From positions 1,352,001 through 1,416,000 of the forward strand of contig NZ_CP021081.1 of NCBI RefSeq assembly GCF_003444775.1: DNA of 64,000 bases, read 5' to 3'. The notes beneath the pieces were generated by a model. It made no database searches. It had not been told where the DNA came from and saw only the letters and a list, made by a program, of their open reading frames with translations. This document shows, piece after piece, positions 50,707 to 63,483 of the stretch. The stretch's first letter is position 1, and every line of letters begins with the position of its first letter. Position numbers and translations under genes: made by a program. The DNA comes from Deinococcus ficus. Its GTDB lineage: Bacteria; Deinococcota; Deinococci; Deinococcales; Deinococcaceae.

Positions 50707-51180
50707 ATGGCCTCCGACGACCCACTCACCAGACCGGAGATTCAGCACTTCATCGCCCGAATGTCTGCCGTGCAGGCCACTGACCCGCTTAACCCGTACG
50801 GCCCATTTATGGAATCGGACGTCAGGATGGAAGACCTGTTTAACCTCTTGGGCCATGAGGATGCCGGCGAACTCTTGGCCACGGCCGTGGATCGGAGTCT
50901 CCTGAGCCTGGAGCAAGCAGAAGCGTTTCTGGGCATCGGCATCTGGAGTGGCCGGACCAATGGCTCCGATTTCATCCCGACATTGGATCAGTGGCTAGAG
51001 GATGCGAGCAGCCGAGTACGCGTGCATCTGGCCCTACACATGGACGTGCTGCCGTTCGGTGGACCGCGGAATCGTGAAGCCCGGGGTATTGATGCACTGA
51101 CTTTGGTGGCAGACAGGTTCCCTGAGTATGCGGACGAGTGTGCAGCAATAATTGTGTCCCTTCGGAGTTTCATTTCCTGA
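50707..51180 (+). CDS. Hypothetical protein of atypical, lower-GC composition
   Basis: A 157-residue acidic protein that I do not recognise. SDVRMEDLFNLLGHEDAGELLATAVDRSLLSLEQAEAFLGIGIW and the C-terminal DALTLVADRFPEYADECAAIIVSLRSFIS look helical. Codons such as TTA, CGA, AAT and TTT are used far more than in neighbours, suggesting recent acquisition next to the recombinase. The HEAT-like helical layout and small size would fit an immunity or adaptor protein, but that is only a guess. Confidence 0.65.
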   Translation: MASDDPLTRPEIQHFIARMSAVQATDPLNPYGPFMESDVRMEDLFNLLGHEDAGELLATAVDRSLLSLEQAEAFLGIGIWSGRTNGSDFIPTLDQWLEDASSRVRVHLALHMDVLPFGGPRNREARGIDALTLVADRFPEYADECAAIIVSLRSFIS

Positions 51181-51212
51181 CTTCCCAGGTATCCCAGGTC
51201 TCAAAATGGTTC

Positions 51213-51234
51213 GGAGGCCCCTTCCTGGGCCTCC
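51213..51234 (+). terminator. Hairpin after the atypical gene
   Basis: GGAGGCCC (51213-51220) pairs with GGGCCTCC (51227-51234) around a 6-nt loop. Confidence 0.6.
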
Positions 51235-51245
51235 TGTGAGCTCGC

Positions 51246-51264
51246 AAAAAATCCAGCGTGCTGG
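51246..51264 (-). terminator. Intrinsic terminator of the diacylglycerol-kinase-like gene
   Basis: On the minus strand CCAGC-AC-GCTGG is followed by ATTTTTT, starting just past the stop of the gene ending at 51276. Confidence 0.75.
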
Positions 51265-51275
51265 ACGGCAGTTTT

Positions 51276-52259
<984 letters not shown>

Positions 52260-52274
<15 letters not shown>

Positions 52275-52302
52275 CACGTTCATTACACTTCGTTCACGGA
52301 GG
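52260..52302 (+). promoter_or_regulatory. Lipoprotein promoter overlapping a divergent -10 box
   Basis: Plus strand: -35 TTGACC (52260-52265), 18-nt spacer, -10 TACACT (52284-52289), then GGAGG at 52298-52302 before ATG 52311. On the minus strand TGTAAT (52282-52287) overlaps the same -10 region and serves the diacylglycerol-kinase-like gene. Confidence 0.65.
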
Positions 52303-52310
52303 CTGTTGCT

Positions 52311-52679
52311 ATGCGCTCACTCTTGGTTGCTTCTTTACTGTCGTTCGGTCTGCTCGCCTCTTGTGCCCCCTCGGCCTCCACGGGTCAGATGGTCACCGTC
52401 ACGCCCGTGCTCGTGAAAGTCTCCGATCCGGCGCCGCGTGGCGGCACGCTCACCATCCAGGGCCGTTACCTGGGCGGGGCGAACCAGGGCGTCATCCGCC
52501 TGGGCGCCGACGAGAACGGCAAGGGCGGGTACGTGTTCCCCGCCAGCGCCATCAAGTCCTGGACGGACAGTGAGATCGTCGCGACGATTCCCACGGACGC
52601 CCCGGTGGGTGGGTCGTGGCTGTTCGTGGAGGTGTCCGGGAAGCAGTCCACGGGCCTGCCGTTCAGCGTCACCCGCTGA
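52311..52679 (+). CDS. IPT/TIG-domain lipoprotein
   Basis: A 122-residue exported protein. The N-terminus [21 protein letters not shown] ends in a lipobox (LLASC), so it should be lipid-anchored and a client of Lnt encoded nearby. The rest is a single IPT/TIG immunoglobulin-like fold ([28 protein letters not shown], then [28 protein letters not shown]). TIG domains bind ligands or proteins at the surface. The partner is unknown. Confidence 0.8.
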   Translation: MRSLLVASLLSFGLLASCAPSASTGQMVTVTPVLVKVSDPAPRGGTLTIQGRYLGGANQGVIRLGADENGKGGYVFPASAIKSWTDSEIVATIPTDAPVGGSWLFVEVSGKQSTGLPFSVTR

Positions 52680-52763
52680 GCACCGCCTCTGGAGGGGGAC
52701 CGGCCTGCGCGGCCTGGTCCCCCTCCCCTGTTGTGCCGGGCGTGCGGGGTGCGTGACGGGCGG

Positions 52764-52769
52764 TACACT
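52764..52769 (+). promoter_or_regulatory. -10 box of the hisS-aspS operon
   Basis: TACACT ends 9 nt before ATG 52779. Confidence 0.55.
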
Positions 52770-52778
52770 GTGCAGGTT

Positions 52779-54100
52779 ATGGCGATTCAACGCCCCAAAG
52801 GCACCCAGGACCACCTTCCGGACGGCAGCCCCAAGCTCGGGCTGGACACCCGGGCGGCGGCCTTTCAGTTCATCCGGGAGACCGCCCGGCGCGTGCTGGA
52901 ACGCGCCGGCGCGCAGCAGATCGATACGCCCATCTTCGAGGACGCCGAGGTAATTAAGCGCGGCGTGGGCGGCAGCACGGACATCGTCCGCAAGGAGATG
53001 TTCACCGTGTACTACTTCGGGGACCACGGCGGGTTCATCCTGCGGCCCGAAGCGACCGCCGGGGTGGTCCGCGCGTACCTGCAGAACGGCCTGAAGCAGC
53101 TGCCCGCGCCGCTGAAGCTGTGGCTGCACGGCCCGATGTTCCGCGCGGAGAACGTGCAGAAGGGCAGGCTGCGGCAGTTTCATCAGGTGGATTACGAGGT
53201 TCTGGGGTCCACGGACCCCCTTGTGGACGCCGAGACGATCAGCCTGCTGGTGGACGTGGTCAGGGCGCTGGGCCTGAAGCAGGTGAAGGTGAAGCTGGGC
53301 AGCATCGGCGACCCGGAGGACCGCGAGGCGTACAACGCGTACCTGCGTGACCTGTTCACCCCTCACGTGGACCGCCTGTCGGACGACGGCAGAGCCCGCC
53401 TGGAACGCAACCCCATGCGCATCCTGGACGGGAAGGCGCCCGGCGACCAGGAACTGATCGCGGAGCTGGGCGTGAAACCCATGCTGGCCTTCCTGGGCGA
53501 GGCGGCCAGGGCGCACTTCGAGCAGGTGCGCGCGCACCTGGACGCCTGGGACGTGGCGTACGACATCGACCCCAGCATCGTGCGCGGCCTGGACTACTAC
53601 CGCCGCACTGCCTGGGAACTGCACCACGAGGGCGTGGGCGCCAAGTCCGCGCTGTGCGGCGGCGGGCGGTACGACGGCCTCGCGCAGGAACTCGGCAGCA
53701 AGGACCCCGTGCCCGGGATCGGCTGGGCGTTCGGGATGGAACGCCTGTTGCTCGCCATGGAAGCCGACGGCGTGGTGATTCCCGAGTCGGACGGCCCGCT
53801 GCTGTACGTGGCCGCGCTGGACGACTCGAACGTCGGGTACGCCGCCACGGTCGCCATGACCGCCCGGCAGGTGGCCCGCACCGAATTCGCCTACAAGGCC
53901 ATGAAGCCAGGGAACGTTTTCCGGGACGCCGAGCGCCGCCGCGCCCGGTTCGTCGCCCTGATCGGCTCCGACGAGGTCGAGCAGGACACCCTGACCGTGA
54001 AGAACCTCGCCACCGGGCAGCAGACGACCGTGCCCACCCGCGACCTGCTGGCCTTCCTCAAGGGGCAGCTCGCCCTGACCCCCACCCCCCTGGAGAACGC

Positions 54101-54104
<4 letters not shown>
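52779..54104 (+). CDS. hisS: Histidyl-tRNA synthetase
   Basis: A class II synthetase, 441 residues. Motif 1/2 region includes [20 protein letters not shown] and [26 protein letters not shown]. The histidine-binding motif is [17 protein letters not shown], and motif 3 is [16 protein letters not shown]. The C-terminal anticodon-binding domain ends near [21 protein letters not shown] longer frame exists but ATG 52779 matches the family N-terminus ([13 protein letters not shown]). It overlaps aspS by 4 nt (ATGA). Confidence 0.97.
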
Positions 54105-55843
<1,739 letters not shown>

Positions 55844-55857
55844 GCGATTCACGGAAA

Positions 55858-55887
55858 AGAGCGGGACGCTTTCACGGGCGTCCCGCT
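55858..55887. terminator. Bidirectional terminator after hisS-aspS
   Basis: AGCGGGACGC (55860-55869) pairs with GCGTCCCGCT (55878-55887) around an 8-nt loop, followed by a pyrimidine-rich CCTCTCTG. Confidence 0.75.
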
Positions 55888-55900
55888 CCTCTCTGCCTGT

Positions 55901-56509
55901 TTATTGCGTTTGTCTGGCCCACCACTGCGCGCCCAGCGTCACGTCCGCCTGACTGAGTTCGTGCCCGGCGTTCAGGGTGTGCTCCTCCACCTGCGCGCCC
56001 GAGTGGGTGAGGTAGGGCGTGACCGCGCCGGCGTGCGCGGCGTACGGGTCGCGGGCGCCGTGCAGGATCAGGGCGCGGGCGTGGCTCAGGTCCGCGCCGG
56101 GCGGGTCGTCCAGCGGCATGACCGGGCGCAGGAACAGCCCGCCCTGGAAGGTCTGCGGCTGGAGGGCGAGGGCAGCCAGGGCCATGTTCGCACCGTTGCT
56201 GTAACCCAGCGTCAGCACCTTCGCGGGGTCCAGGCCGTACGCCTGGGCGGCATCCTGCACGAACTGCGCCAGCGCGGCGGCCTCCTCCCGGATCTGCGCC
56301 TGGTCGTAGCGCACGGCCGTGAACCGGCGGAAGAAGCGGGGAAAGCCCTCGTCCAGGCTGCGGCCGCGCACGCCCAGCAGGGTGGCGTCCGGCGCGATCT
56401 CCCGGCCCAGGCCGCGCAGCTGGGTCTCGTTCCCGCCGGTGCCGTGCAGGTGCAGCAGGGTCCAGGGACCGGTGCCGCGGTCCAGGTGGTGAATCCAGTT
56501 CGTGTTCAT
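55901..56509 (-). CDS. Phospholipase/carboxylesterase-type alpha/beta hydrolase
   Basis: A 202-residue esterase. LLHLHGTGGNETQLRGLGREI gives the oxyanion region, VLTLGYSNGANMALAALAL the nucleophile Ser (GYSNG), ILHGARDPY the Asp and LNAGHELSQADV the His. It resembles small carboxylesterases often found beside ring-cleaving dioxygenases (MhqD-like). ATG 56509 overlaps the stop of the acetyltransferase gene (ATGA). The large upstream frame is a shadow. Confidence 0.85.
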   Translation of the reverse strand: MNTNWIHHLDRGTGPWTLLHLHGTGGNETQLRGLGREIAPDATLLGVRGRSLDEGFPRFFRRFTAVRYDQAQIREEAAALAQFVQDAAQAYGLDPAKVLTLGYSNGANMALAALALQPQTFQGGLFLRPVMPLDDPPGADLSHARALILHGARDPYAAHAGAVTPYLTHSGAQVEEHTLNAGHELSQADVTLGAQWWARQTQ

Positions 56510-57327
56510 CCGGAGGTCTCGTGGGGTCGGGTGGTCCACCAGTGCACGGCGAAATCCACCAGGGCGCGCTGGGACATGAGTTTCGCCGTGCCCGCGCCGA
56601 CTGGTCCGATCCTGACGGCGCCGGTGGCCTCGAAGGCGGCTTTCACGGGGGGGAAGGCGCTGTCGTCGTAGTCGATCTCGTCGAAGGTCACCCACTGCCT
56701 CTCGCCGTTCACGAGGACGGGTCCGCTGAAGGACGTGACCGGCCGCGTCCCGGCGCGGATCTCGGCGAGGTGCAGACTGGTGTTGTTCTCCGTGCCGAGC
56801 AGCAGCACGCGGCCGTTCAGGTCGTACACCCGGGCGAGGGGCGACTTCTCTCCCAGCGAGAAAGTCAGGGCGTGGCCGTCGGTCACGAACCCGGCCTGCC
56901 GACCCCAGGCGGCAAACGAACTGTGCGGGTGGTGGCTGCGCTGCGCGCCGGGTGCCGTGCGGAACAGTTCCGGGATGCGGCCCATCTTCCGGGTGGGCGT
57001 GAGGGCCGGGTCGAAGGCGGGCAGTTCGGCGCGGAGGGTGGACCACCACGATTCCGGCACGGCGGGGTTACGCCAGCCGGCCGGGTCGGTGAGATTCAGG
57101 GTAAAGGTCGGCATGACCAGCGTGCCTTCCGGCGTGACCGCGTCCTGCAAAGCCTGGATGACGGCCACGGCACCCCCGGCCACCCAGCCGAGCCGACTGA
57201 GGCTGCTGTGCACGATCAGGACGTCGCCGGGCTGCACGCCCAGAGCGCGGAGGTCGGCAGTCAGGCTGGAGCGGGTGCCGGGCCGGTCAGTGCGGGCGAC
57301 CGTATCGAGTTCAGTGGTTCGGTTCAT
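56506..57327 (-). CDS. AAC(3)-family N-acetyltransferase
   Basis: A 273-residue acetyl-CoA-dependent acetyltransferase of the aminoglycoside 3-N-acetyltransferase family. LRALGVQPGDVLIVHSSLSRLGWVAGGAVAVIQAL, GTLVMPTFTLN, FDPALTPTRKMGRIPELFRTAPGAQRSHHPHSSFAAWG and LLLGTENNTSLHLAE are typical. Chromosomal members often do not act on antibiotics, so resistance should not be assumed. A GGAGG Shine-Dalgarno precedes ATG 57327. It is cotranscribed with the esterase. Confidence 0.87.
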   Translation of the reverse strand: MNRTTELDTVARTDRPGTRSSLTADLRALGVQPGDVLIVHSSLSRLGWVAGGAVAVIQALQDAVTPEGTLVMPTFTLNLTDPAGWRNPAVPESWWSTLRAELPAFDPALTPTRKMGRIPELFRTAPGAQRSHHPHSSFAAWGRQAGFVTDGHALTFSLGEKSPLARVYDLNGRVLLLGTENNTSLHLAEIRAGTRPVTSFSGPVLVNGERQWVTFDEIDYDDSAFPPVKAAFEATGAVRIGPVGAGTAKLMSQRALVDFAVHWWTTRPHETSG

Positions 57328-57423
57328 GGCGGTCCTCCGGTGGCCGGACGTGTAGACGGCGCGTCCCTGGAGGGTAGGGGCGGGCCGCCGGGAGTGGATG
57401 CGCCGGATGGCGGAGGCGGCCTG

Positions 57424-58401
57424 TCAGTGGATGGGTTTGAGGCCGGCCTCGATGGCGGCGCGGCGCGATTCGAAGCGGGGCGGCAGGATCAGCCGTTCGC
57501 CCAGGTGCGCGGGGTCCTCGTCCACCGCGAAGCCGGGGCCGTCGGTGGCGATCTCGTACAGGATGCCGTTCGGTTCACGGAAGTACAGGCTGCGGAACCA
57601 GAAGCGGTCCACCTCGCCGCTGGTGCGCAGGCCGAAGTGGCTGAAGTGCTCCGTCCAGGCGTGGTACTCGGTGTCGTTGGGGGTGCGGAAGGCGACGTGG
57701 TGCACGCCGCCCGCGCCGGGCTGGGCGGGGGGCAGGTCGGGCCGGACGGCGACGTGCAGTTCCGCGTGCGGGCCTTTCGGGGTGCCGTCGTCGGCGCCCA
57801 TCTCGTACACGTGCACGGTGTGCTGCGGGCCGGTCGGGTCGGGGTAGGTGCGCACGGGCCGCATGTGTAGCACCTTCTGGAGCACCACGTCGGTGTTGCG
57901 CAGGCTGGGCACGGTCATGGTGATGGGCCCCAGGCCGCGCAGCTGGTGTTCGGCGGGCACGGGGCTGCCGGTCCAGGGAGTGGGTGGGTCGCCGGCGCCG
58001 CCGTCCGCGACGAGGGCGAGGCGCTGGCCTTCCGGGTCCTCGAAGTCCAGGGTGGGGCGGCCGTCGCGTTCCACGATTTCCCCGTGCGTGACGTTCAGGT
58101 CGCGGAGCCGGGCCTGCCAGTAGTCGAGGCTCGCGGCGTCCTTCACGCGCAGGGCGGTGCGGGTCACGGTGTGGTTCCCGCGCTGTTCGGGCGGGGTGGG
58201 CCAGTCGAAGAAGGTCAGGTCGGTGCCGGGGTTGCCGGCGCCGTCGGCGTAGAACAGGTGGTAGGCGCTCACATCGTCCTGGTTCACGGTCTTCTTCACG
58301 AGCCGCATGCCGAGCGCCCCGGTGTAGAAGTGCCTGTTCCCGCTGATGTTCGCGGAGACGGCGGTCAGGTGGTGAATGCCGGTCAGGGTGAGGGGGGTCA
58401 T
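57424..58401 (-). CDS. Ring-cleaving dioxygenase (VOC, MhqO-like) 1
   Basis: A 325-residue extradiol-type dioxygenase with two vicinal-oxygen-chelate modules. The metal ligands are seen as [13 protein letters not shown] (His), [16 protein letters not shown] (His) and [17 protein letters not shown] (Glu). [35 protein letters not shown] is characteristic of the MhqA/MhqO group acting on hydroquinones. AAGGAGA lies before ATG 58401. It follows a close paralogue and a MarR gene on the same strand. Confidence 0.87.
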   Translation of the reverse strand: MTPLTLTGIHHLTAVSANISGNRHFYTGALGMRLVKKTVNQDDVSAYHLFYADGAGNPGTDLTFFDWPTPPEQRGNHTVTRTALRVKDAASLDYWQARLRDLNVTHGEIVERDGRPTLDFEDPEGQRLALVADGGAGDPPTPWTGSPVPAEHQLRGLGPITMTVPSLRNTDVVLQKVLHMRPVRTYPDPTGPQHTVHVYEMGADDGTPKGPHAELHVAVRPDLPPAQPGAGGVHHVAFRTPNDTEYHAWTEHFSHFGLRTSGEVDRFWFRSLYFREPNGILYEIATDGPGFAVDEDPAHLGERLILPPRFESRRAAIEAGLKPIH

Positions 58402-58412
58402 GCGGGGTCTCC

Positions 58413-59375
58413 TTACGTGAGGGTGAGGGGGCGCAGGTGCGCTTCGATCGTGGCGCGGCGGGGTTCCAGGAAGGGCGGGAGGGCCAGCCGCTCGCCCAGG
58501 GCGCCCTGCGGTTCGTCGCTGGCGAAGCCGGGGCCGTCGGTGGCAAGTTCGATCACGAGGCCGTTGTCGTCCCGGATGTACACGCTGTGGAAGTAGTACC
58601 GGTTCACGTGTCCGCTGTTGGCGTACCCGGCCCCGGCGAGGTGGTCCAGCCACGCCTGGAGGGCCGTTTCGTCGGGCACGCGAAGCGCGACGTGGTGCAC
58701 GCTGCCCGCGCCGGGGCGGTGGCGGGGCATGTCGCCGCGTTCGGTGACGTGCAGTTCGGCGTGCGGACCGCCTTCTCCTATCTGAAAGACGTGCGTGGTG
58801 AAGGCGTCCGTGTCGTACTGCCGGACTTCACGCAGGTTCAGCCCTCCTTCCAGGAAGGCGCGGGTGGGGCCGAGGTCGGCCACGCTGGCGGCGCTGTATC
58901 CGAGGCCCTGAATCTGGAACGCGGCGGGAATGTCCGCCTGGGGATTCGGGGTGCCGCGGGGGCCGTGACCACCGTCGTCGAACAGGGCGAGGCGGGTGCC
59001 GTCCACGTCCTCGAAGGTCAGGTGCGTCCGGCTGTCCAGGGTATGCAGGCCGCTGTGCACCATCCCAAGCGAGGTGAGGCGCTCCACCCAGAAGGCCAGG
59101 GCGTCCGGGCCGGTGACGCGGAAGGTCGTGAGGGTCACGCTGTCGTTGCCGCGGTGCTCGCGGGCCGCGCGGGGAAAGTCGAAGAAGGTCATCTCGCTGC
59201 CCGGGGCGCCCTGGCCGTCGGCGTAGAACAGGTGGTACATGCCGGGCGAGTCCTGGTTCACGGTCTTCTTCACCAGCCGCAGGCCCAGCACGCGGGTGTA
59301 GAAGTCGTGGTTACGGGCGATGTCGGCGCTCAGGGCGCTGACGTGGTGCAGGCCGCCTAACGTGAGGGGGGTCAT
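58413..59375 (-). CDS. Ring-cleaving dioxygenase (VOC, MhqO-like) 2
   Basis: A 320-residue paralogue of the next gene downstream. It shares the start TPLTLxGxHH, the [16 protein letters not shown] segment and the His/His/Glu set ([46 protein letters not shown]). The pair probably arose by tandem duplication and may differ in ring substrate. ATG 59375 overlaps the stop of the MarR gene (ATGA), so it is co-expressed with the regulator. Confidence 0.87.
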   Translation of the reverse strand: MTPLTLGGLHHVSALSADIARNHDFYTRVLGLRLVKKTVNQDSPGMYHLFYADGQGAPGSEMTFFDFPRAAREHRGNDSVTLTTFRVTGPDALAFWVERLTSLGMVHSGLHTLDSRTHLTFEDVDGTRLALFDDGGHGPRGTPNPQADIPAAFQIQGLGYSAASVADLGPTRAFLEGGLNLREVRQYDTDAFTTHVFQIGEGGPHAELHVTERGDMPRHRPGAGSVHHVALRVPDETALQAWLDHLAGAGYANSGHVNRYYFHSVYIRDDNGLVIELATDGPGFASDEPQGALGERLALPPFLEPRRATIEAHLRPLTLT

Positions 59376-59815
59376 GCGGGCTCCTCCTGCAGCCGGGTCC
59401 AGATGCTGGCCAGGACCTGCTGCTCTTCGGGGGTGACGCGGTTCAGGAACAGGGCGCGGACGCGGTTCAGGTGCGTGACGTGCAGGCGCTTGAGGCGCTG
59501 CGCGCCGTGCGGGGTGAGGGTGACCTGGTAGCCGCGGCCGTCGGTTTCGCAGCGTTCGCGGGTGATCAGGTTCAGCGCCTGAAGTTTGTCCGCGAGGCGG
59601 GTCAGGCCGCCCAGGCTGTAGCCGAGCGCGTGCGCGAGTTCGGTCATGCGCAGGCCGGTGTCCGGGCCCTCTTCCAGCGTGAGCAGCAGTTCGTACGCGG
59701 CGAGGTTCAGGCCGGTTTCGTCCTGCAGTTCGCGGTCCAGGGTGTTCCAGAGGCGCTGGTGGGTCTGGAGCAGGCCGCGCCAGGCCTGGGCTTCCAGTGG
59801 AGTGAGTTTCGGCAT
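59372..59815 (-). CDS. MarR-family transcriptional regulator
   Basis: A 147-residue winged-helix repressor. [77 protein letters not shown] covers the helix-turn-helix, recognition helix and wing with the D-x-R motif (ETDGRGY). AGGAGAG precedes the ATG. It is first in the operon with two quinone-type ring-cleaving dioxygenases. An MhqR-like role is inferred: repression relieved by phenolic or quinone ligands. A perfect palindrome overlaps its promoter. Confidence 0.9.
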   Translation of the reverse strand: MPKLTPLEAQAWRGLLQTHQRLWNTLDRELQDETGLNLAAYELLLTLEEGPDTGLRMTELAHALGYSLGGLTRLADKLQALNLITRERCETDGRGYQVTLTPHGAQRLKRLHVTHLNRVRALFLNRVTPEEQQVLASIWTRLQEEPA

Positions 59816-59863
59816 GGGTCTCTCCTGCCGGGAGTCGGTGGGGTAGTCCGGCGTGCATCGACA

Positions 59864-59893
59864 GTAGCATTACTTGCTTTGCAAAGCAAGTAA
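59864..59893 (-). promoter_or_regulatory. marR operon promoter and perfect 24-bp palindromic operator
   Basis: The arm TTACTTGCTTTG (59870-59881) is followed directly by its exact complement (59882-59893). On the minus strand, -35 TTGCTT and -10 TACTGT (59864-59869) are 17 nt apart, so the palindrome covers the -35 and spacer: a classic autorepression layout. Confidence 0.8.
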
Positions 59894-59934
59894 AAATGCG
59901 CGGAGTTGCACGAGGCGTTCCATAAGTAATTTTT

Positions 59935-59958
59935 TTCACCTGTTGGCAAACAGGTGAA
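59935..59958. promoter_or_regulatory. Second inverted repeat between marR and uvrC
   Basis: 10-nt arms TTCACCTGTT and AACAGGTGAA around a 4-nt centre. There is no T-run on the 3' side in either direction, so an operator is as likely as a terminator. Confidence 0.45.
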
Positions 59959-60022
59959 TTGATTGAACAAACTATTCGTGCCATTCGTGGGCCATCCCGC
60001 CTTCGCCGTGCAGGCGCTCCTC

Positions 60023-60028
60023 TATCCT
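60023..60028 (+). promoter_or_regulatory. -10 box, leaderless start of uvrC
   Basis: TATCCT ends 7 nt before ATG 60036. Confidence 0.6.
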
Positions 60029-60035
60029 GGCGGGA

Positions 60036-61885
<1,850 letters not shown>

Positions 61886-61889
<4 letters not shown>

Positions 61890-63007
61890 TGGACTGATTC
61901 AGAAGAATCTCGGGAAGTTGTCGTCCTGAGATACGGGAGGCAGAACCGACGAATGCTGTCCAGGATGTCGTCTGCAGACCGCTTCCACACGAACGGCTGC
62001 GGATGTTCGTTGTTTTGAGCGATGAACGCCTCAATGGCCTGTTCGAGGTCATCCTTCGAATGAAAATCTCCGCGACGCAGCCGCCGGCGACTGAGCAGCG
62101 CAAACCACGATTCCACCAGGTTCAGCCAGGACCCGCTCGTCGGCGTGAAGTGAAAGGTGTACCGCGGATGCTGAATCAGCCAGCCCTGGACCGCTTTCGT
62201 CTTATGGGTGATGTAGTTGTCGAGAATCACGTGCACCGCGAGTTCCGAAGGAACTCGCCGATCGATCTCCTCAAGGAAGTCCAGAAACTCCACGGTCCGA
62301 TGCCGGGGATAACAGCGGCCGATCACCGCGCCAACCTTCGCATCCAGTGCGGCGATCAAGGTGGTGGTGCCATGCCGGATGTAAGTATGCCCGGTGCGCT
62401 CTTCCTGACCCGGCTGCATGGGGAACGTGACTCCACCACGTTCCAGGGCCTGAATCTGCGGCTTTTCATCCACGCAGAGCACCAGCGCCCGATCCGGAGG
62501 AGACAGATACAGGCCCACGATGTCGCGGACCTTCTCAATCAGCAGCGGGTCTTTGGACAGTTGGAAACTGGAGGTCAGGTGGGGACGCAATCCGAACGCC
62601 CGCCAGATGCGGTGCACCGCACTCTGCGTGAGTCCGCTGGCCCTGGCCATGCTGCGGGTCGTCCAGTGCGTCGCATGTGCCGGCAGGGTATCCAATGTCA
62701 GGCGCACGACCTGTTCCACCTGCTGATCCTGAATAGAACGCGGTGCCCCGCTCTTCGGCGCGTCACTCAGCCCGTCGATGCCCGCCCGAATGAACCGTCG
62801 GCGCCAGACGCTGACCGTGTCGTCACACAGCCCGACCTTCTCGCCGATGTCGCTCAACGTCCACTCAGGGTGATCTGTGCTCAGCAGGATCACCCTGGCG
62901 CGGGTGGCCAAACCCCTCGGGGTCTGGCGGCGGCGCACGAGAGCCTCCAGGAGGGCACGCTCGTCAGGTGTGGGTTGAGGAACCGGTGAGTGGCGACCGC
63001 GGGACAT
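61886..63007 (-). CDS. IS630-family transposase
   Basis: A 373-residue DDE transposase. The N-terminal helix-turn-helix pair ([36 protein letters not shown]) is followed by an integrase-like core. The core has [13 protein letters not shown] (first Asp), [16 protein letters not shown] (second Asp) and [15 protein letters not shown] (Glu). The frame is intact, so the element may be active. Its stop codon is formed from the last C of the element side plus the CTAG target: reading runs out of the element into the flanking TAG. Confidence 0.93.
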
Positions 63008-63066
63008 GCCTCACCTCCGAGTCCATCGTACGCCTCCCCACCCAGCACTCTTCTGAATCAGTCCAC
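61889..63066. mobile_element. IS630-type insertion sequence, 1178 bp
   Basis: Perfect 18-bp terminal inverted repeats GTGGACTGATTCAGAAGA at 61889-61906 and its complement at 63049-63066. Both ends are flanked by TA (61887-61888 and 63067-63068), the TA duplication typical of IS630 insertion at CTAG. It carries one transposase gene on the minus strand. Confidence 0.93.
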
Positions 63067-63081
63067 TAGGGACCCAAATTT

Positions 63082-63114
63082 GACCGCCCCGCTTCACTGT
63101 GGAAGGGGGCGGTC
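63082..63114 (+). terminator. Hairpin beyond the IS, likely the original uvrC terminator
   Basis: GACCGCCCC (63082-63090) pairs with GGGGCGGTC (63106-63114), with an inner CTTC/GAAG extension. The IS now separates it from uvrC. Confidence 0.65.
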
Positions 63115-63134
63115 GTTGAGGTGGGGGCGGCGGG

Positions 63135-63293
63135 TCATCCGGCGAGCCGTCCGAGTTGGAACAGGCGGCTCAGGGCGAGGCGGGGACTTTCGGGGCTTGG
63201 GGCGCGGAGCTTGCGGGCGTCGCGGTCGCGCTGCGCTTCGTCGCGGAGCTGCTGGGCTCGTTCGACACCGTACTGAAGGGACTGGACGTTCAC
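63135..63293 (-). CDS. Small hypothetical protein, 52 residues
   Basis: Starts at GTG 63293 with AAGGAGA 6 nt upstream, a strong Shine-Dalgarno that decides the start over a longer frame. The peptide (VNVQSLQYGVERAQQLRDEA, then a basic RDRDARKLRAP stretch and SRLFQLGRLAG) looks like one amphipathic helix plus a basic tail. No family is recognised. Confidence 0.55.
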   Translation of the reverse strand: MNVQSLQYGVERAQQLRDEAQRDRDARKLRAPSPESPRLALSRLFQLGRLAG

Positions 63294-63483
63294 GTTCTCT
63301 CCTTGCGCGCCGGGGCCCGGTGGGCTGTGTGGTCGGCGCGTCTGCATGTATGGTGCCCGAAGGGGGCGCTCCGGGGCATGCGGTGAGTGGCGCACTGCCG
63401 GCTGCGCCAGGTGGCCTAGCGGGCGGGCGCTGCGTTAAGCATCCGGCAAGCCCGGGGGCGGGAAAACAGCGTGTAATGACGGG
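63294..63483. other. Intergenic region upstream of the PAP2 gene
   Basis: It holds no convincing ORF. It should contain the promoter for the small minus-strand gene. Toward its right end it holds TGTAAT (63472-63477), 6 nt before ATG 63484. Confidence 0.5.

Noticed and set aside
56506..57327. Calling the AAC(3)-family gene an antibiotic resistance determinant
   Set aside because: The family includes many chromosomal acetyltransferases without aminoglycoside activity; context is an esterase/dioxygenase cluster, not a resistance island.
59870..59893. Radiation/desiccation response motif of Deinococcus (DdrO/IrrE regulon)
   Set aside because: The palindrome differs from the known response motif in sequence and length, and fits a MarR operator overlapping its own promoter. 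I also saw no such motif upstream of uvrC.
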